From positions 1-7,186 of the forward strand of contig CAAFYT010000012.1 of the NCBI GenBank assembly GCA_900767325.1: a stretch of DNA of 7,186 nt, given 5' to 3'. Under the pieces are notes generated by a model. That model ran no database searches. It was not told the DNA's origin and was given only the letters and a program-made list of their open reading frames with translations. The stretch is from Kiritimatiellia bacterium. GTDB taxonomy: Bacteria; Verrucomicrobiota; Kiritimatiellia; RFP12; UBA1067. Below, piece after piece: positions 6,215 through 7,186 of the stretch (position 1 is its first letter; each line of letters begins with the position of its first letter). A program made the translations under genes and the position numbers.

Positions 6215-7186
6215 ATGGCTAAGGAAACATTCGATCGCGGCGGTAAGCCGCACGTGAACGTCGGCACGATCGGCCACGTCGACCACGGTAAGACCACACT
6301 CACGGCCGCAATCACCCACGTGCAGTCGCTCAAGGGCCTCTGCGAGGAAATCAAGTACGATCAGGTCGCCAAGGCCTCCGAGTCCGCCGGCCGTCGTGAT
6401 GCGACGAAGATCCTGACGATCGCGTCGTCGCACGTCGAGTATTCGACGGCGAACCGTCACTACGCGCACGTCGACTGCCCCGGCCACGCCGACTACGTGA
6501 AGAACATGATCACCGGCGCGGCGCAGATGGATGGCGCGATTCTCGTCGTCAGCGCGGTCGATGGTCCGATGCCGCAGACCCGCGAGCACGTGCTGCTGGC
6601 GCGTCAGGTCGGCGTTCCGAAGATCGTGGTGTTCCTCAACAAGTGCGATCTCGTCGAAGACGCCGAGATGCTCGACCTCGTCGAGATGGAAGTCCGCGAG
6701 CTCCTTTCCAAGTACGAGTACGATGGCGACAACGCCCCGGTCATCCGCGGCGCGGCCTATCCTGCGACCCAGGCGGGCGCGGCCGGCGACGATGCGTGCA
6801 AGTGCATCGACGAGCTGATGAACGCCCTCGACTCCTATATCCCCGAGCCCCAGCGCGAGCTCGACAAGCCGTTCCTCATGCCGATCGAAGACATCTTCTC
6901 GATCGAGGGTCGCGGCACGGTCGTGACCGGTCGTGTGGAGCGCGGCGTCGTCAAGGTGGGCGATGAAGTCGAGATCGTCGGTCTCAAGCCGACGGCCAAG
7001 ACGGCTGTCACGGGCGTCGAGATGTTCCGCAAGCTCCTCGATCAGGGAGAGGCTGGAGACAATGTAGGTCTTCTTCTCCGTGGTATCGACAAGAAGGAAG
7101 TTAAGCGCGGTGAGGTTATCGCCAAGCCAGGCTCAATCAAGCCTCATTCACACTTCCTCGGACAGATCTACGTCCTCAAGAAAGAA
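6215..7186 (+). CDS. tuf: Translation elongation factor Tu, 3' end missing
   Basis: GTPase that delivers aminoacyl-tRNA to the ribosome. 324 codons are present with no stop, and roughly 70-75 are expected beyond the edge. Visible motifs are G1 GHVDHGKT (20-27), G3 DCPGH (87-91) and G4 NKCD (142-145). Domain 2 begins with KPFLMPIEDIFSI, followed by GRGTVVTGRVERG (232-244) and VEMFRKLLD (268-276). Switch I is atypical: where E. coli has EEKARGITINTSH, this protein has SESAGRRDATKILTIASSH. By hand alignment this is five residues longer, though the GTP-sensing Thr is kept (T68). The G5 loop reads GAAY instead of GSAL. Third-position GC falls from about 83% in the 47 codons before 7046 to about 53% in the 47 after it. 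Position behind tRNA-Thr makes it the tufB-type copy, and secE, nusG and ribosomal protein genes usually follow this gene. Confidence 0.97.
   Translation, partial: MAKETFDRGGKPHVNVGTIGHVDHGKTTLTAAITHVQSLKGLCEEIKYDQVAKASESAGRRDATKILTIASSHVEYSTANRHYAHVDCPGHADYVKNMITGAAQMDGAILVVSAVDGPMPQTREHVLLARQVGVPKIVVFLNKCDLVEDAEMLDLVEMEVRELLSKYEYDGDNAPVIRGAAYPATQAGAAGDDACKCIDELMNALDSYIPEPQRELDKPFLMPIEDIFSIEGRGTVVTGRVERGVVKVGDEVEIVGLKPTAKTAVTGVEMFRKLLDQGEAGDNVGLLLRGIDKKEVKRGEVIAKPGSIKPHSHFLGQIYVLKKE

Overview
This is a GC-rich bacterial segment coding almost entirely on the + strand. It probably comes from the Planctomycetes-Verrucomicrobia-Chlamydiae side of the tree, most plausibly a Kiritimatiellota/Lentisphaerota-type lineage. 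That placement is inference. It rests on the exported transglutaminase-like protein with a discoidin-type tail, on small exported thioredoxin-fold proteins, and on an EF-Tu with an unusual switch I. No 16S or other decisive marker is present. The last gene runs off the right edge, so the window may be a whole metagenomic contig.

Layout. Bases 1-196 hold no supportable gene. A perfect extended -10 element (TGGTATAAT, 197-205) lies just before a tightly packed run of five genes: (1) a 740-aa exported protein with a transglutaminase-like Cys/His core and a C-terminal discoidin-like (F5/8 type C) domain; (2) a 400-aa exported protein with a degenerate thioredoxin fold; (3) a 257-aa exported thioredoxin-like protein with an intact CGWC motif; (4) a single-chain iron-sulfur L-serine dehydratase (sdaA); (5) the pterin pyrophosphokinase FolK. 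Junctions 1-2 and 3-4 overlap by 4 bp, junction 2-3 overlaps by 1-4 bp depending on the start chosen, and sdaA and folK are separated by 1 bp. This strongly suggests one transcript with coupled translation.

A second promoter (TTGCAA-18 bp-TATAAT, again with an extended -10) is embedded in the last codons of folK, and the folK stop codon lies within its -10. It drives tRNA-Thr(GGU) followed by tuf (EF-Tu), the classic thrT-tufB order also seen in E. coli. tuf is cut off by the window edge after 324 codons.

How the genes fit together. Genes 1-3 look like an uncharacterised cell-envelope module: a cysteine-rich putative Cys-His hydrolase or transferase, a thioredoxin-fold protein that has lost the first redox cysteine, and a redox-competent thioredoxin that could keep the other two in the right thiol state. 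sdaA and folK are housekeeping metabolic genes that appear to ride on the same transcript. The most unusual points are the three-gene exported module with its paired intact and degenerate thioredoxin folds, the five-residue-longer switch I and altered G5 loop of EF-Tu, a sharp codon-usage change near the end of tuf, and a possible leaderless start for the first gene.
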